From the NCBI RefSeq assembly GCF_014898815.1, contig NW_026515436.1, forward strand, positions 21,564 to 85,563: a stretch of DNA of 64,000 bases, in the 5' to 3' direction. Below, in pieces: positions 23,701 through 33,020 of this stretch; positions within the stretch are counted from its first letter, which is position 1; each line of letters opens with the position of its first letter. The notes beneath the pieces are model-generated. The model was not told the DNA's origin and did no database searches. It worked only from the letters and a program-made list of their open reading frames with translations. A program made the translations under genes and the position numbers. Origin of the DNA: Panonychus citri. Taxonomy: Eukaryota; Arthropoda; Arachnida; Trombidiformes; Tetranychidae.

Positions 23701-25457
23701 CCCTTTCACCTTATCCAATCGGTGGGATATTTAATTGTGCTCTCGTTTTGTCTGATGCTTTATTATCCGACCAAAATGCTGAAACTTATGAAAAAGTTTG
23801 TTCATCGAAAGTCAAAATAACAAAGAATTTAGATAAATTAACTCGATCAATGGCTCCATTTGATTGTGATTATTTTGTTGTCTTCTCATCCGTAACTTGT
23901 GGGCGAGGTAACCCAGGTCAATCTAATTATGGATTAGCCAATTCTTATATGGAATCAATTTGCCGAGAAAGATTCAAACATGGACTCCATGGCCTAGCGA
24001 TTCAGTGGGGATACGTTGGTGATGTTGGGTTTGTTGTCGAGAAATTCGGTGTTAACATTGATTCAATTCGTGGAACAGCAGCTCAACGAATCCATTCTTG
24101 TTTCTCTGTACTTGAACGAGCATTGGTTTACCCTTCTCCCGTTGTATCGAGTTGGCTGCAAGAGATTGATAGAAAGAAGGTTTCATTTGGATCTAGAGGC
24201 ATAATTGGCGCGATCAGTCACATCTTGGGTATCAAAGATATTAATTCACTTGATCCTAATGTTACTTTAGGCGAACTTGGTATGGATTCGTTGATGGCGA
24301 TCGAAATTCAGCATGTTCTGGAGAAACAGTATAGCATCTCGGCCATTCCTCAGGAAATTCGAGCGTTCAAAATATCTAAACTGAAGGAATTATCAAAAAA
24401 ATGGAATGCAGACGAGCAAAGATCAGAAATATTGACAAAAAAAAGTTCGATTATCACCTTAAATGATACAAATTCAATAATAGAATCACTTTTATCTCTT
24501 CAAGTTCCAAAAACAATAACAAGTAATCTGAATGATTTATTAATAGAAAAATCAAAATCATTCAGACCAATTTATTATATGCCTCCCATCGAAGGAAATT
24601 ATGATTTAATGAAAGGTCTCATTGATCGTATCAAAAGACCAGCGCTTGGACTTAATTGGACTTACGATCTTTCATCTCTTACCTCAATCGAGTCTGCAGC
24701 AAATTATTATGCTGATTATCTGACCAAATGCCACTCATCAAATGACAAAATACACATGATTGGGTATTCATTTGGTGGCATCATCGCTTATAATATCGCA
24801 TGTGAGTTAGAGACTCGATTTGTGTCTAATAGAAATGGACCAATAATCGAGAAATTGATCCTTATTGATGCTGATCCTGAAAAGCTGAAAAATGTCGCAG
24901 AAATAACTATAAATACTCGAGTTAAAACTAAAGATATGAACATTCAAGAGACAGAATTTGTTAAAGTAGTAATTAAAAGAGTGTTTTCGAAATTTAATCA
25001 AAATCAATTCGATGCTGAAATAAATAAATGCTCTAATCGACAGGAAAAATTCGAAATGTTCACAAAAATCATGATTGATAAAGGAATTCCCGAAGATAAA
25101 GCAGATATGATTTCTAAAGTTAATGAGTTAACTTTTCAAAAAGGACAAATGCTCATCAATTATTCACCAAAACTGAATTCGAAATTAACTGAAATAATTC
25201 ATATTCGAGCTAAGACTGATCTACCATTATTCCGAACTGCAAAACAAACTAAATTCAAAGTGAGTAAAAATTCAAACCTATTGATCAACTGACTTACTAA
25301 TCCAATCTTGTCCACAATTTACTAATCAACTGATTATCTATCCAATTTTTTTTAGCTTGGAACCGAACACTTTTTTGATGGTAATCATCACATTGTAATT
25401 GGATTGAATCTAGACGATATCGTGAAAATAGCAAATAATTTCTTTAAAATTCAATAA
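14747..25457 (+). CDS. Animal-type fatty acid synthase with degenerate malonyl/acetyltransferase domain
   Basis: Cytosolic multidomain synthase. Exons 14747-14921, 15478-15630, 17881-25259 and 25356-25457 (phases 1, 1, 0), about 2602 residues against about 2500 for human FASN. The start gives the classic EDVIISGMSGRFPKSE opening. Domains in order: KS (catalytic Cys in DTACGSS near residue 171, EAHCTGT, KSNMGH); MAT remnant near 540-760; DH (HKIDGRVLYP near 875, GYDYGPHFQ); degenerate methyltransferase-like region; ER (HAGSGGVG near 1745); KR (GGFGGFG near 1983, SSVTCGRGN, QSNYGLANS); ACP (GMDSLM near 2245); TE (GYSFGG near 2404, with its His, DGNHH, in the last exon). In the MAT the GHSxG serine motif reads IPTIG, the arginine of the YWRG-type motif is Phe (CWFGH), and the histidine motif is missing. 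The other catalytic motifs look intact. An acyl source in trans or an unusual primer is possible. Confidence 0.92.
16418..16829 (-). pseudogene. Acyltransferase exon 3 fragment, left arm of the inverted repeat
   Basis: Minus-strand reading gives VIRVFEIIDDDKSETINDY through KLNESWLQQLWLSKDSM to FRIMNFLLVN, the middle and late part of acyltransferase exon 3. The 5' part of the exon (RYAEKNGL to the PRTRAF motif) and the C-terminal membrane tail are absent. About 95 percent similar by eye to copies 1-3. There is no exon 1, so it is not a working gene. Confidence 0.85.
16822..16899 (-). pseudogene. Acyltransferase exon 2 scrap in the hairpin loop
   Basis: About 78 bp match the exon 2 segment that encodes the EHQFRPNGLIYKIRNDFGVDSSF region of copy 1 and of the orphan exon. 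It is joined directly to exon 3 sequence without intron or splice sites, so it came from rearrangement or template switching. Confidence 0.75.
16989..17300 (+). pseudogene. Acyltransferase exon 3 fragment, right arm of the inverted repeat
   Basis: Same exon 3 segment as the left arm, inverted, so its coding sense is on the plus strand, the same strand as the host synthase gene. The open frame 16974-17297 (107 codons) differs from the left arm by one residue (K for E in KLNKSWLQQ). A hairpin transcript of the intron would hold both sense and antisense acyltransferase sequence. Confidence 0.85.
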
Positions 25458-26304
25458 TGCTAACGCTCTCATAATACATTTCTTTTATCCCTACCGTTTA
25501 TAACTTTGCAATCAATTTTTGCATTTTTGCTTGTTCTGATTTCGACTCACTTTTAATGAAATCAATATACTTTTAAACATGATTAAATTATAGAGCCTTT
25601 TGAAAAACTAAAGTTTCTCGAACGAATTCTAGTCTGAATACTCAGCTCTAATGATATTTGCTTTCTTTTCATCTTCTTCAACGATTGTCAGTCCAATGGA
25701 ATAGTCATTCGTAATCTTACAACCCTCATCAACAATTATTGTTTCATCGTCATCATCAATGATGATTATCTCAGGTTGGCACTTTCAATTCAACTCAATT
25801 TTAGGAACTTGGTTGTAATTTGTTTGTGTTTATTTTTTTAAATCAAATCTACACAATATGAAACCTCAACGACTTTTTGAATGTCGGCATCATAATTAAA
25901 TTCACATTTGTAATGTTTCATTGTTTTATTGTTATTGCTTTGGTTCGTTTCAGGTTTGCTTGAATACGTTGAGAGCTCTGACCCAATCTATATTGTGAGT
26001 CGCAATGGTGAAATATTCATTAGCTTTTCTGTTACAATTTAAGTTAAAGCAACAGAATTGAATGGGTCTACCTACGTAGGTTACTTACCAGCTCTACAGG
26101 AAACACAATACAGTCCAACACCCGTTTTCGAACTCGCTATTGACTGTGTAGTATTTGTGACAAATCGAGAAAAAAAATTCTGCAGTTGAAGCTCAAAATT
26201 AGATTATAACTCGATAGAAATTGTCTTTTCTATTTGATTACTTTTGTAAATGCTCATCAGATGCTCGAAATAAAAATATTAACCAGAATTTTAGCATGAA
26301 AACT
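25458..26304. other. 3' flank of the synthase gene; no gene recognised
   Basis: AT-rich sequence with possible splice-like sites (TTTCAG| near 25954; on the minus strand a G|GTAAGT near 26083) but no frame I can recognise. A 12-bp palindrome, ACCTACGTAGGT, lies near 26070-26085. It probably includes the synthase 3' UTR. Confidence 0.4.
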
Positions 26305-26439
26305 TTATTCTAGTGCGTAAAATCTCGTCAAGTTCTCGTAATTTTGTGAATGTCGAATCTTTAAATCTGTTGCCACAATTGCAGCCAACGAAACCACAGT
26401 GGTCAAAGCCGTGACTTTGGAGTTTTTCTCAGCGGCCAT
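26305..26439 (-). CDS. Hypothetical 44-residue small protein
   Basis: A short frame begins with an ATG in good context (TTACAATGGCC) and reads MAAEKNSKVTALTTVVSLAA, then a basic and polar tail ending TRFYALE, stop TAA. Codon use is more GC-rich than the surrounding AT-rich DNA. Residues about 10-24 are mildly hydrophobic, so a signal anchor or mitochondrial targeting segment is possible. An AATAAA overlaps the stop codon. It may be a small protein, the first exon of a larger gene, or chance. I do not recognise it. Confidence 0.3.
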   Translation of the reverse strand: MAAEKNSKVTALTTVVSLAAIVATDLKIRHSQNYENLTRFYALE

Positions 26440-26639
26440 TGTAAAGGAAAAAGAAATGAAAGAGAAATGGAGAATTGAAAATCTCTTTATTACTATGATC
26501 TTTGATGATTTTTAAAGTCGAACCATATTAAATTATTAGTGTTAGAAAGCGTGTATGTTGCCTTTAATTTGATGATTATTTTGATCTCATTAATTAGAGT
26601 TCTTATTATGACATTTTTGAAGATTAATTGAAGAGAATC

Positions 26640-26900
26640 ACACTTAATTTAAACACAATGACACAATATAAGGAAAAAATGATCTATTAATACGTTGATG
26701 TTTAACAATCAACTGATTACATAAAGATTGTTCATTTTTCATTGTCTCATTGTTGTTACCTGTTTTTTTCTGATAATTAACTACAATTTAAACTTTTTCT
26801 TGTTTTTCCTTAAACAATCAAACTGTTTTATTTGATTAACAACCTTAATCAAATATCAATTTGGTTAAAAACTACAATTACAATTGAAAACAATTTACAT
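26640..26900. repeat. Flank repeat related to 5160-5345
   Basis: Blocks such as AACAATCAACTGATTA, TTTTTCCTTAAACAATCAAA and CTGTTTTATTTGATTAA occur in the same order in both places. This sequence seems to be part of the long flank that was copied with the acyltransferase genes. Confidence 0.55.
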
Positions 26901-27346
26901 TTCAAATCAATTATCTTAATCATCATTCATAACATTCATTATTTACAAGCGGGAACAAACTTTCTTACGAAAGTTTGTTAAGTTTATTTGAGAGACCCGT
27001 GGATTTAGAATACTGAAATAAGAATCATTCTTTTAATTGATTCCTTAATCGTGGATTCTCTTTCTCTTTCTTGAATCACTAATAAAAATGATGAATAATC
27101 GCAAGCCACAATATTTATTAGAAATTCACAATACCAGTTAGACTTTTAATTCAAACTTGTTAATTAATCGAGGCATTTATATAATTTATATATATTGATT
27201 TTTAATAATCAGTAAGCACCAATATTATAAAGAAAAGATGAAAACTAAATAGGTTAGACAGGATAAACCTGCCAACTGAACATAAAATGGAGGATAAAGA
27301 GAGAAAAGGAATGAAGGGGGAAAATTAAGGGGGAGGATAAGGTGTT

Positions 27347-27385
27347 TTTAGCCAGGTACTAAACCGGTTTTAGTACCTGGCTAAA
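27347..27385. repeat. Near-perfect 39-bp palindrome without loop
   Basis: TTTAGCCAGGTACTAAA reads into ACCGG and then its own complement, TTTTAGTACCTGGCTAAA. The two halves differ only by one base in the A/T run at the centre. With almost no loop it could extrude as a cruciform. It lies beside a pyrimidine-rich (TCTCTTTC)n stretch at 27398-27450. Confidence 0.75.
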
Positions 27386-27552
27386 GTTGTTAATACATTC
27401 TCTTTCTCTTTCTCTCTCGTCTCTTTCTCTCCTCTCTCTCTTTCTATATCTTTCTTTTTGAATTTCGCGCTCTTATAAAGCTGAACTGCGCTTGCGTACA
27501 ATATAAATTTTGAATCTGAATTTCTCATGAATGGGTGCTCAGATTTCGTTCG

Positions 27553-28252
27553 CAATTTCGTAGCCATAAAAACCATACATTTAATCAATCAAACTCATAC
27601 TAATTAAATAATTAATTACAGTCAACAATTAGCTATTTAATGATCTTTCTTGATTGGTGAGTTTGATGAATTTACAAAATTAAAATCTTAAAAATCGCAG
27701 CAATTGATAAATAAATGAGGTATATTGTTGCTGATCCCATTGGGATGTAGACTGAATTGGCGAGCAAGAAATTCATGATACGAAATAAATTGATTTGATT
27801 GTAACAATTAGACGTGAATTTGTCAACGAAATTGTCCTTGTCTTGGTAAAATGAATTCATCATCGAGTCTTTACTTAACCATAACTGTTGTAACCACGAT
27901 TCGTTTAATTTACTTCTTGGTACTTTGTAAACACAATCTGATTGTTCAACTGTTTTCAATGATTGTATTTTATTAAAATCGTTGACTATTTGGTCATCGT
28001 CGTTGATCGTCTCACTTTTATCGTCATCAATGATCTCGAATACTCTGATCACAGAATAGAAAGAACTGCCCGTTAACTGCTTTGGATGAAGAAATAAATT
28101 TCTGGTAAGTTTATCGATATTATCATACATTATAGTAGCATCAATAATATGAGTGAAACCATTTCTTTTATCAACAATATCGAGAAAGGCCCGAGCTCGA
28201 GGCCAAACAGTTCTGGTCAATTGGGGTAAACCATTTTTCTCAGCATATCTGA
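27553..28252. repeat. About 700-bp block shared with 31499-32198
   Basis: From CAATTTCGTAGCCATAAAAA through most of acyltransferase exon 3, this block is almost identical to 31499-32198. The one difference I noticed changes a Trp codon to a stop in the other copy. Both sides diverge abruptly. This indicates a very recent duplication or gene conversion. Confidence 0.85.
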
Positions 28253-30196
28253 AACTTGATTCCAAGTAAACATTTCGAAATGCACCTTGAAAAATTGTCA
28301 AATGAATCAAATTAGCCGTTTAAGGCCCGTATTCACCAACCGAGATCAAATCTGCTTCCAGGTTTAAATCAGCTGATCTCAGCTTTTGTGTTTCACCAAC
28401 CACGATCAAATCTTGATCTCGGATCAGAGTTAAGTTCGGATCAGTTTGATTCCGGAATTAAAAAATCATGTTTCACCAACCCCGATCAATTGATCTCAGC
28501 TTAAATTGATGTTTCACCAACCGAAATTAAACTCAATTGATCTTAGAATCAAGAGAAAGTCAAGATTAAATTTTGATTTCGACTTTTTTTTCTCTTTTTT
28601 CTAATCTAACTCATTTTTTCCGAATTTTTTTTTAATGAATTGGTTTATATCATAATGCTCTATTATTTTTCTACAATTTTCGCTAGCGTAAAGAAGATTT
28701 TTTTTTCACAGAAAAATTTCAACAAAGATATTTATAAAACTTGATCAGTGTAGTCATATAACTTGTTAATTGTTTGGAAATCAATCTTAATTCCAAGTCT
28801 TTTCCATAAACAATTAATTAATTCATCCACTTCAAATTAACCGCTTTTGTCTAAAGAGAAATAATTTTTTACTGTTGTGACCGTTGTTATGTTTGATGAT
28901 CGGTAGGTTAAAAAAATCAATTAAAAATTAGGGGTAAAAATGAAAAAATAGGGAAAAAAGACAAAAACACGCCCTTTTAGGTACAATTTCTTAATTGAAT
29001 GAAGATTAATTTGAGTTTAGCTTAGAGATGGACCGATCTCGGATTTTAGTCAGATCGATTTATTGTTTCGATTTCTTTGAGAAATCGATCGATTCCGATC
29101 TCTAAAATTCAAATTTCGCGGGCAAAAAAAGCAAAATTGTTTTCTATTTTCACTATAATCTTTTTTTTGTCTAACTAATTTCTTAATTTGAAGGTAAATT
29201 CATTGTTTAAAATCCGTAATTTTCCGATTTCTGGCCTAAAGTCACATGTTTTTGCAGATCGATCTCTCAAAAGTTGAGATCGATCGATTTCTCTGAACCA
29301 AAAATCGATCGCGATCGATTTATAAATCGGATCGGAACATCTCTAGTTTAGCTTAAATCAAATTAAAGTCGGAATCAATGATTCCGGAATCAGCTAATCG
29401 GGCTTGGTGAAACTACTTTATACTTTAAACTCGGAATCAACTTGATTCCAGGATCAGTTGATCTTAGCTTTTGATCTCGGTTGGTGAATACGAGCCTAAA
29501 TCGAAATAAATGAGTTATTATCATTTATAAATACCTTCCGGACAAAGACCAACAGTATTGTGATTTCTCGAGTTCAGCGCCCAGTATTCAACGAAATCAC
29601 CTTTCTTGAAACTCGAATCAATGCCGAAATCATCTCGTATTTTATGAATTAGTCCATTGATCATAAATCGATAATATTTACTCCAAACAAGGACGAATTT
29701 CATAAACTTATCGTCAAATATGAAATACATAATAATAGCATCCAAGACTGTTTGATGGTTACAGACAATTAGTATCTTGACTGATGGAGATGCTAAATCA
29801 ATTATTTTATTTGGATCAGGACCCAACCGATAATCTAAGAAATAATTGGTAATTATTATTGAATCAAAAAAGCTATCATTTACTTTTCAGGTCACTTAAT
29901 GTTAGCCAATTAGCGACAATTTTGGTGTCCGAAGCTTTAAATATTTTATCAAATTTGCTAAAACCAAAAAGTTATCACTCACCTTTCACTTTGTATACCA
30001 GTAAAGTCAACCAAGCACCGATAATTCTGGCAAACGATCCAATCAAAATTTTGTCCAATTTAATAAAACATGAATATGAAACTAATTTCAATGGTGAAAT
30101 CAGACAATACAATACAATTAGCGAAATCGCAGTTAGTGTTACACTAATTACACTGAATAAATGTAAAACTCTCCTTTGTATAGTTGAAAGATTCAT
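27672..30196 (-). CDS. Lysophospholipid acyltransferase-like protein, copy 3 (intact; MITEs in intron 2)
   Basis: Third complete family member. Exons 30196-29983, 29834-29535 and 28285-27672, same phases as its paralogues, about 375 residues. It keeps the N-terminal membrane segment, NHQTVLD (NHx4D), CPEG, PRARAF and a hydrophobic C-terminus one residue longer (KILIL). Exon 2 is one codon shorter at the FIFDDKF site. Intron 2 is swollen from about 75 bp to about 1.25 kb by a 1173-bp transposable element, but the splice sites are intact. Closest to copy 2 in exons 1 and 2. Substrate not determinable. Confidence 0.77.
28324..29496. mobile_element. Harbinger-like MITE, 1173 bp, TAA TSD
   Basis: It starts GGCCCGTATTCACCAACCGA and ends with the complement, TCGGTTGGTGAATACGAGCC. 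TAA flanks both ends (28321-28323, 29497-29499). The same intron of copy 2 (about 3239-3250) has the uninterrupted sequence CCGTTTAAATCGAA, so the insertion and its 3-bp duplication are directly visible. Inside both ends the motif TTCACCAACC recurs in subterminal repeats (near 28332, 28391, 28470, 28512, and reversed near 29402 and 29480). A 3-bp TAA duplication fits PIF/Harbinger. I see no transposase; a second element is nested inside. Confidence 0.85.
29023..29345. mobile_element. hAT-type MITE, 323 bp, 8-bp TSD GTTTAGCT, nested
   Basis: It begins TAGAGATGGACCGATC and ends GATCGGAACATCTCTA, with perfect 8-bp duplications GTTTAGCT at 29015-29022 and 29346-29353. The interior is rich in GATCGATC palindromes. 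It lies inside the Harbinger-like element, so it inserted later. Same family as 14259-14538. Confidence 0.88.
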
Positions 30197-31057
30197 TGTT
30201 GATCATTTAATGTTACCTGTAACTATTTCAAGTCGAATTAATGCAAAATCAACCAACGTCTACAATTTATATGAAACAAAATTCAATTGAATTGAACCTA
30301 ATTGCAGCTGAATTGCTTTGAAAGGGCACAATTAACATGAAGACTCAAATACTGAATCAGAAAGCCTTCTGTTTACTATTGCGTCGTTTTAATTTGGTAA
30401 ATTAATTGAATCATAGATATTGATAAATAAACAAGATTTAGTTATGATTTCTGCGTAAGCAATTAACAGTTACATTTTCAATTGTCTATTGTTGCTAATA
30501 ACTTTGTAAAGTGAAATAATAGCAATTTAAAAAAGTAAATCATATCCAAGAAAAACAACTTATTACTCTTTATCATATCTGATATGTAAATTAGCAGCTG
30601 AGTTGATTGCAAACTCTTCAATTGATCGTCAAGTTTTAAATTAGATGTAAACTCTACAAAAGATCCAATTGATTAGATAGCAATTTAAAGGGCTTTTCCA
30701 TTCATCTATTTTTTTAAATCAATATGTTTAATCTGAGTTATGGTGAGTTTTTTAGATTATCTAATCATCACTACGATTAGACTACTTGTTGGTTATTTGA
30801 AAGGCTCAGTGGAAGCTACGACAAAAAGTTAATGGAAAAGCCCTTTGCGTAGATAGTTTTTATCTTCAAACGTATGGTTTTATATTCAGTTGATGACAAA
30901 AAAAGAGCTTCTTTGTGAATCTTAAACGTTTAGGCTGAGAATTAATCTCCAAGCCATGCATATATCCAAAAGTGTCAAAAGAGACTTGAAGCCGAGTTTT
31001 TCTCAATGATAAGTGCTGGTGATAAATACGGGGAAATGCGGTAACCTATTGTATCGG

Positions 31058-31440
31058 GTGTTTACTAAAGGTTAGCAACTCGGTATAAAACTTTATCCAG
31101 TCAACTTGAAAATAACCTTTTCTGAAGGAGGACCACTGGAAATGGTAAAACACGAGTTTCTATAGATTTAAAATTTTCGACCTTCTTAATATCCTAATTT
31201 GAAAAAAGGCCAACTTTTCGTCGGAAAATTGGCATTTTCACTCATCATTCGACTTCTGGTTATTTTTCAGCCTAAGAAAAAATATCATCATGAAACCTAA
31301 CAAAGATCAAGATGAGATTAGTACAGTTCATGTAGGTTGAAAAACATGGAAGTTATGGCGACTTTCCCTGAACTCACCTTGATTCATTCACTCAAATTAG
31401 GGTACGAAAAAAGGGTAACTAAAAATCCCATAGACAATTA
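31058..31440. other. Unassigned insert between acyltransferase flank and the conversion block
   Basis: The acyltransferase flank shared with 5080-5120 ends at about 31057 (CCTATTGTAT). Then about 380 bp of unrelated sequence begin CGGGTGTTTACTAAAGG, before another family-related stretch. No clear terminal repeats, duplication or long frame was seen. It may be a piece of another element. Confidence 0.4.
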
Positions 31441-31498
31441 ACAATTAGATTAGTTGCCGTGACAACTTAAATATTAATAATTCGATCAATTTATCAAA

Positions 31499-32198
31499 CA
31501 ATTTCGTAGCCATAAAAACCATACATTTAATCAATCAAACTCATACTAATTAAATAATTAATTACAGTCAACAATTAGCTATTTAATGATCTTTCTTGAT
31601 TGGTGAGTTTGATGAATTTACAAAATTAAAATCTTAAAAATCGCAGCAATTGATAAATAAATGAGGTATATTGTTGCTGATCCCATTGGGATGTAGACTG
31701 AATTGGCGAGCAAGAAATTCATGATACGAAATAAATTGATTTGATTGTAACAATTAGACGTGAATTTGTCAACGAAATTGTCCTTGTCTTGGTAAAATGA
31801 ATTCATCATCGAGTCTTTACTTAACCATAACTGTTGTAACTACGATTCGTTTAATTTACTTCTTGGTACTTTGTAAACACAATCTGATTGTTCAACTGTT
31901 TTCAATGATTGTATTTTATTAAAATCGTTGACTATTTGGTCATCGTCGTTGATCGTCTCACTTTTATCGTCATCAATGATCTCGAATACTCTGATCACAG
32001 AATAGAAAGAACTGCCCGTTAACTGCTTTGGATGAAGAAATAAATTTCTGGTAAGTTTATCGATATTATCATACATTATAGTAGCATCAATAATATGAGT
32101 GAAACCATTTCTTTTATCAACAATATCGAGAAAGGCCCGAGCTCGAGGCCAAACAGTTCTGGTCAATTGGGGTAAACCATTTTTCTCAGCATATCTGA
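31499..32198. repeat. About 700-bp block shared with 27553-28252
   Basis: Second copy of the near-identical block. It covers the 3' flank and most of exon 3 of the pseudogene. Past about 32198 the sequence switches from copy 3-like to copy 1-like (GGFRSDEFKSSF). Confidence 0.85.
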
Positions 32199-33020
32199 AA
32201 CTCGATTTAAATTCATCACTTCGAAATCCACCTTGAAACAAATGCGAATCAAATAAACCATTTAAATAGGAATCAATGAACAATTAGTAATAAATACCTT
32301 CCGGGCAAAGAACAACAGTATTGTAATTTCTCGAGGTCAGCCCAGTATTCAACGAAATCGCCTTTCTTAAAACTCGAATCAACGCCGAAATCATTTCGTA
32401 TTTTATAAATTAGTCCATTAGGTCTAAATTGATGCTCTTTACTCCAAACAATGACAAATTTTACTAACTTATTATCGAGAAATATTGAATGAAAAATAAG
32501 AGAATCCATTACTGTTTGATGGTTAGAAATAAACAATACTTTGGCGGATGATAAATCGATAACCGAACTTGGATCAGGACCAAACCGATAACCTAATAAC
32601 CAAATGAAAATTAATTTATTATAAAAATCAAAAAAGTTACTTACCTTTAACTTTATAGCATAACGTCAACCAAGCACTGATAATTTTGACAAGCGAAGCT
32701 AAGAAAATTTTGTCCAATTTAGTAAAATATGAATATGAAACTAATTTTAATGGTGAAATCAGACAATACAATACAATTAGCGAAATCGCAGTTGCGACAC
32801 AATTGCTCAAAAATAGAAAATTTATAACTTTTTTTTTAACAATTAGCAGTTCCATATTTATCACTTGTAATAATTTATTAAAATATGAATATGAAACTAA
32901 TTTCAGTGGTGTTATCAAGAAATACACTAAGATTAACAAAAAAGTAATTAAGATGTAATTGATTGTTGTTTTAAAATGAAAGCTTTCTTTGTAACAATCA
33001 AAAGTTTCAGTTCTGATCAT
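31618..33020 (-). pseudogene. Acyltransferase pseudogene (frameshift and nonsense mutations)
   Basis: Three recognisable exons: 33020-32645, 32592-32298 and 32231-31618, all with usable splice sites. Exon 2 is 2 bp shorter than in copy 1 (near 32331-32345), which shifts the frame after FVEYWA. Exon 3 has a TAG at 31842-31840 where the paralogues have TGG (NESW). The NHQTVMD motif is still readable. Exon 1 is unusual: it holds two consecutive versions of the membrane segment, one with LITPLKLVSYSYFNKL and one with LISPLKLVSYSYFTKLD, so the segment was duplicated within the exon. The pseudogene is a mosaic of copy 1-like and copy 3-like sequence. Confidence 0.85.

Noticed and set aside
29859..30290. 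143-codon plus-strand ORF (with equivalents at 3595-3990 and 1474-1683)
   Set aside because: Antisense shadow of acyltransferase exon 1, repeated because the gene is repeated.
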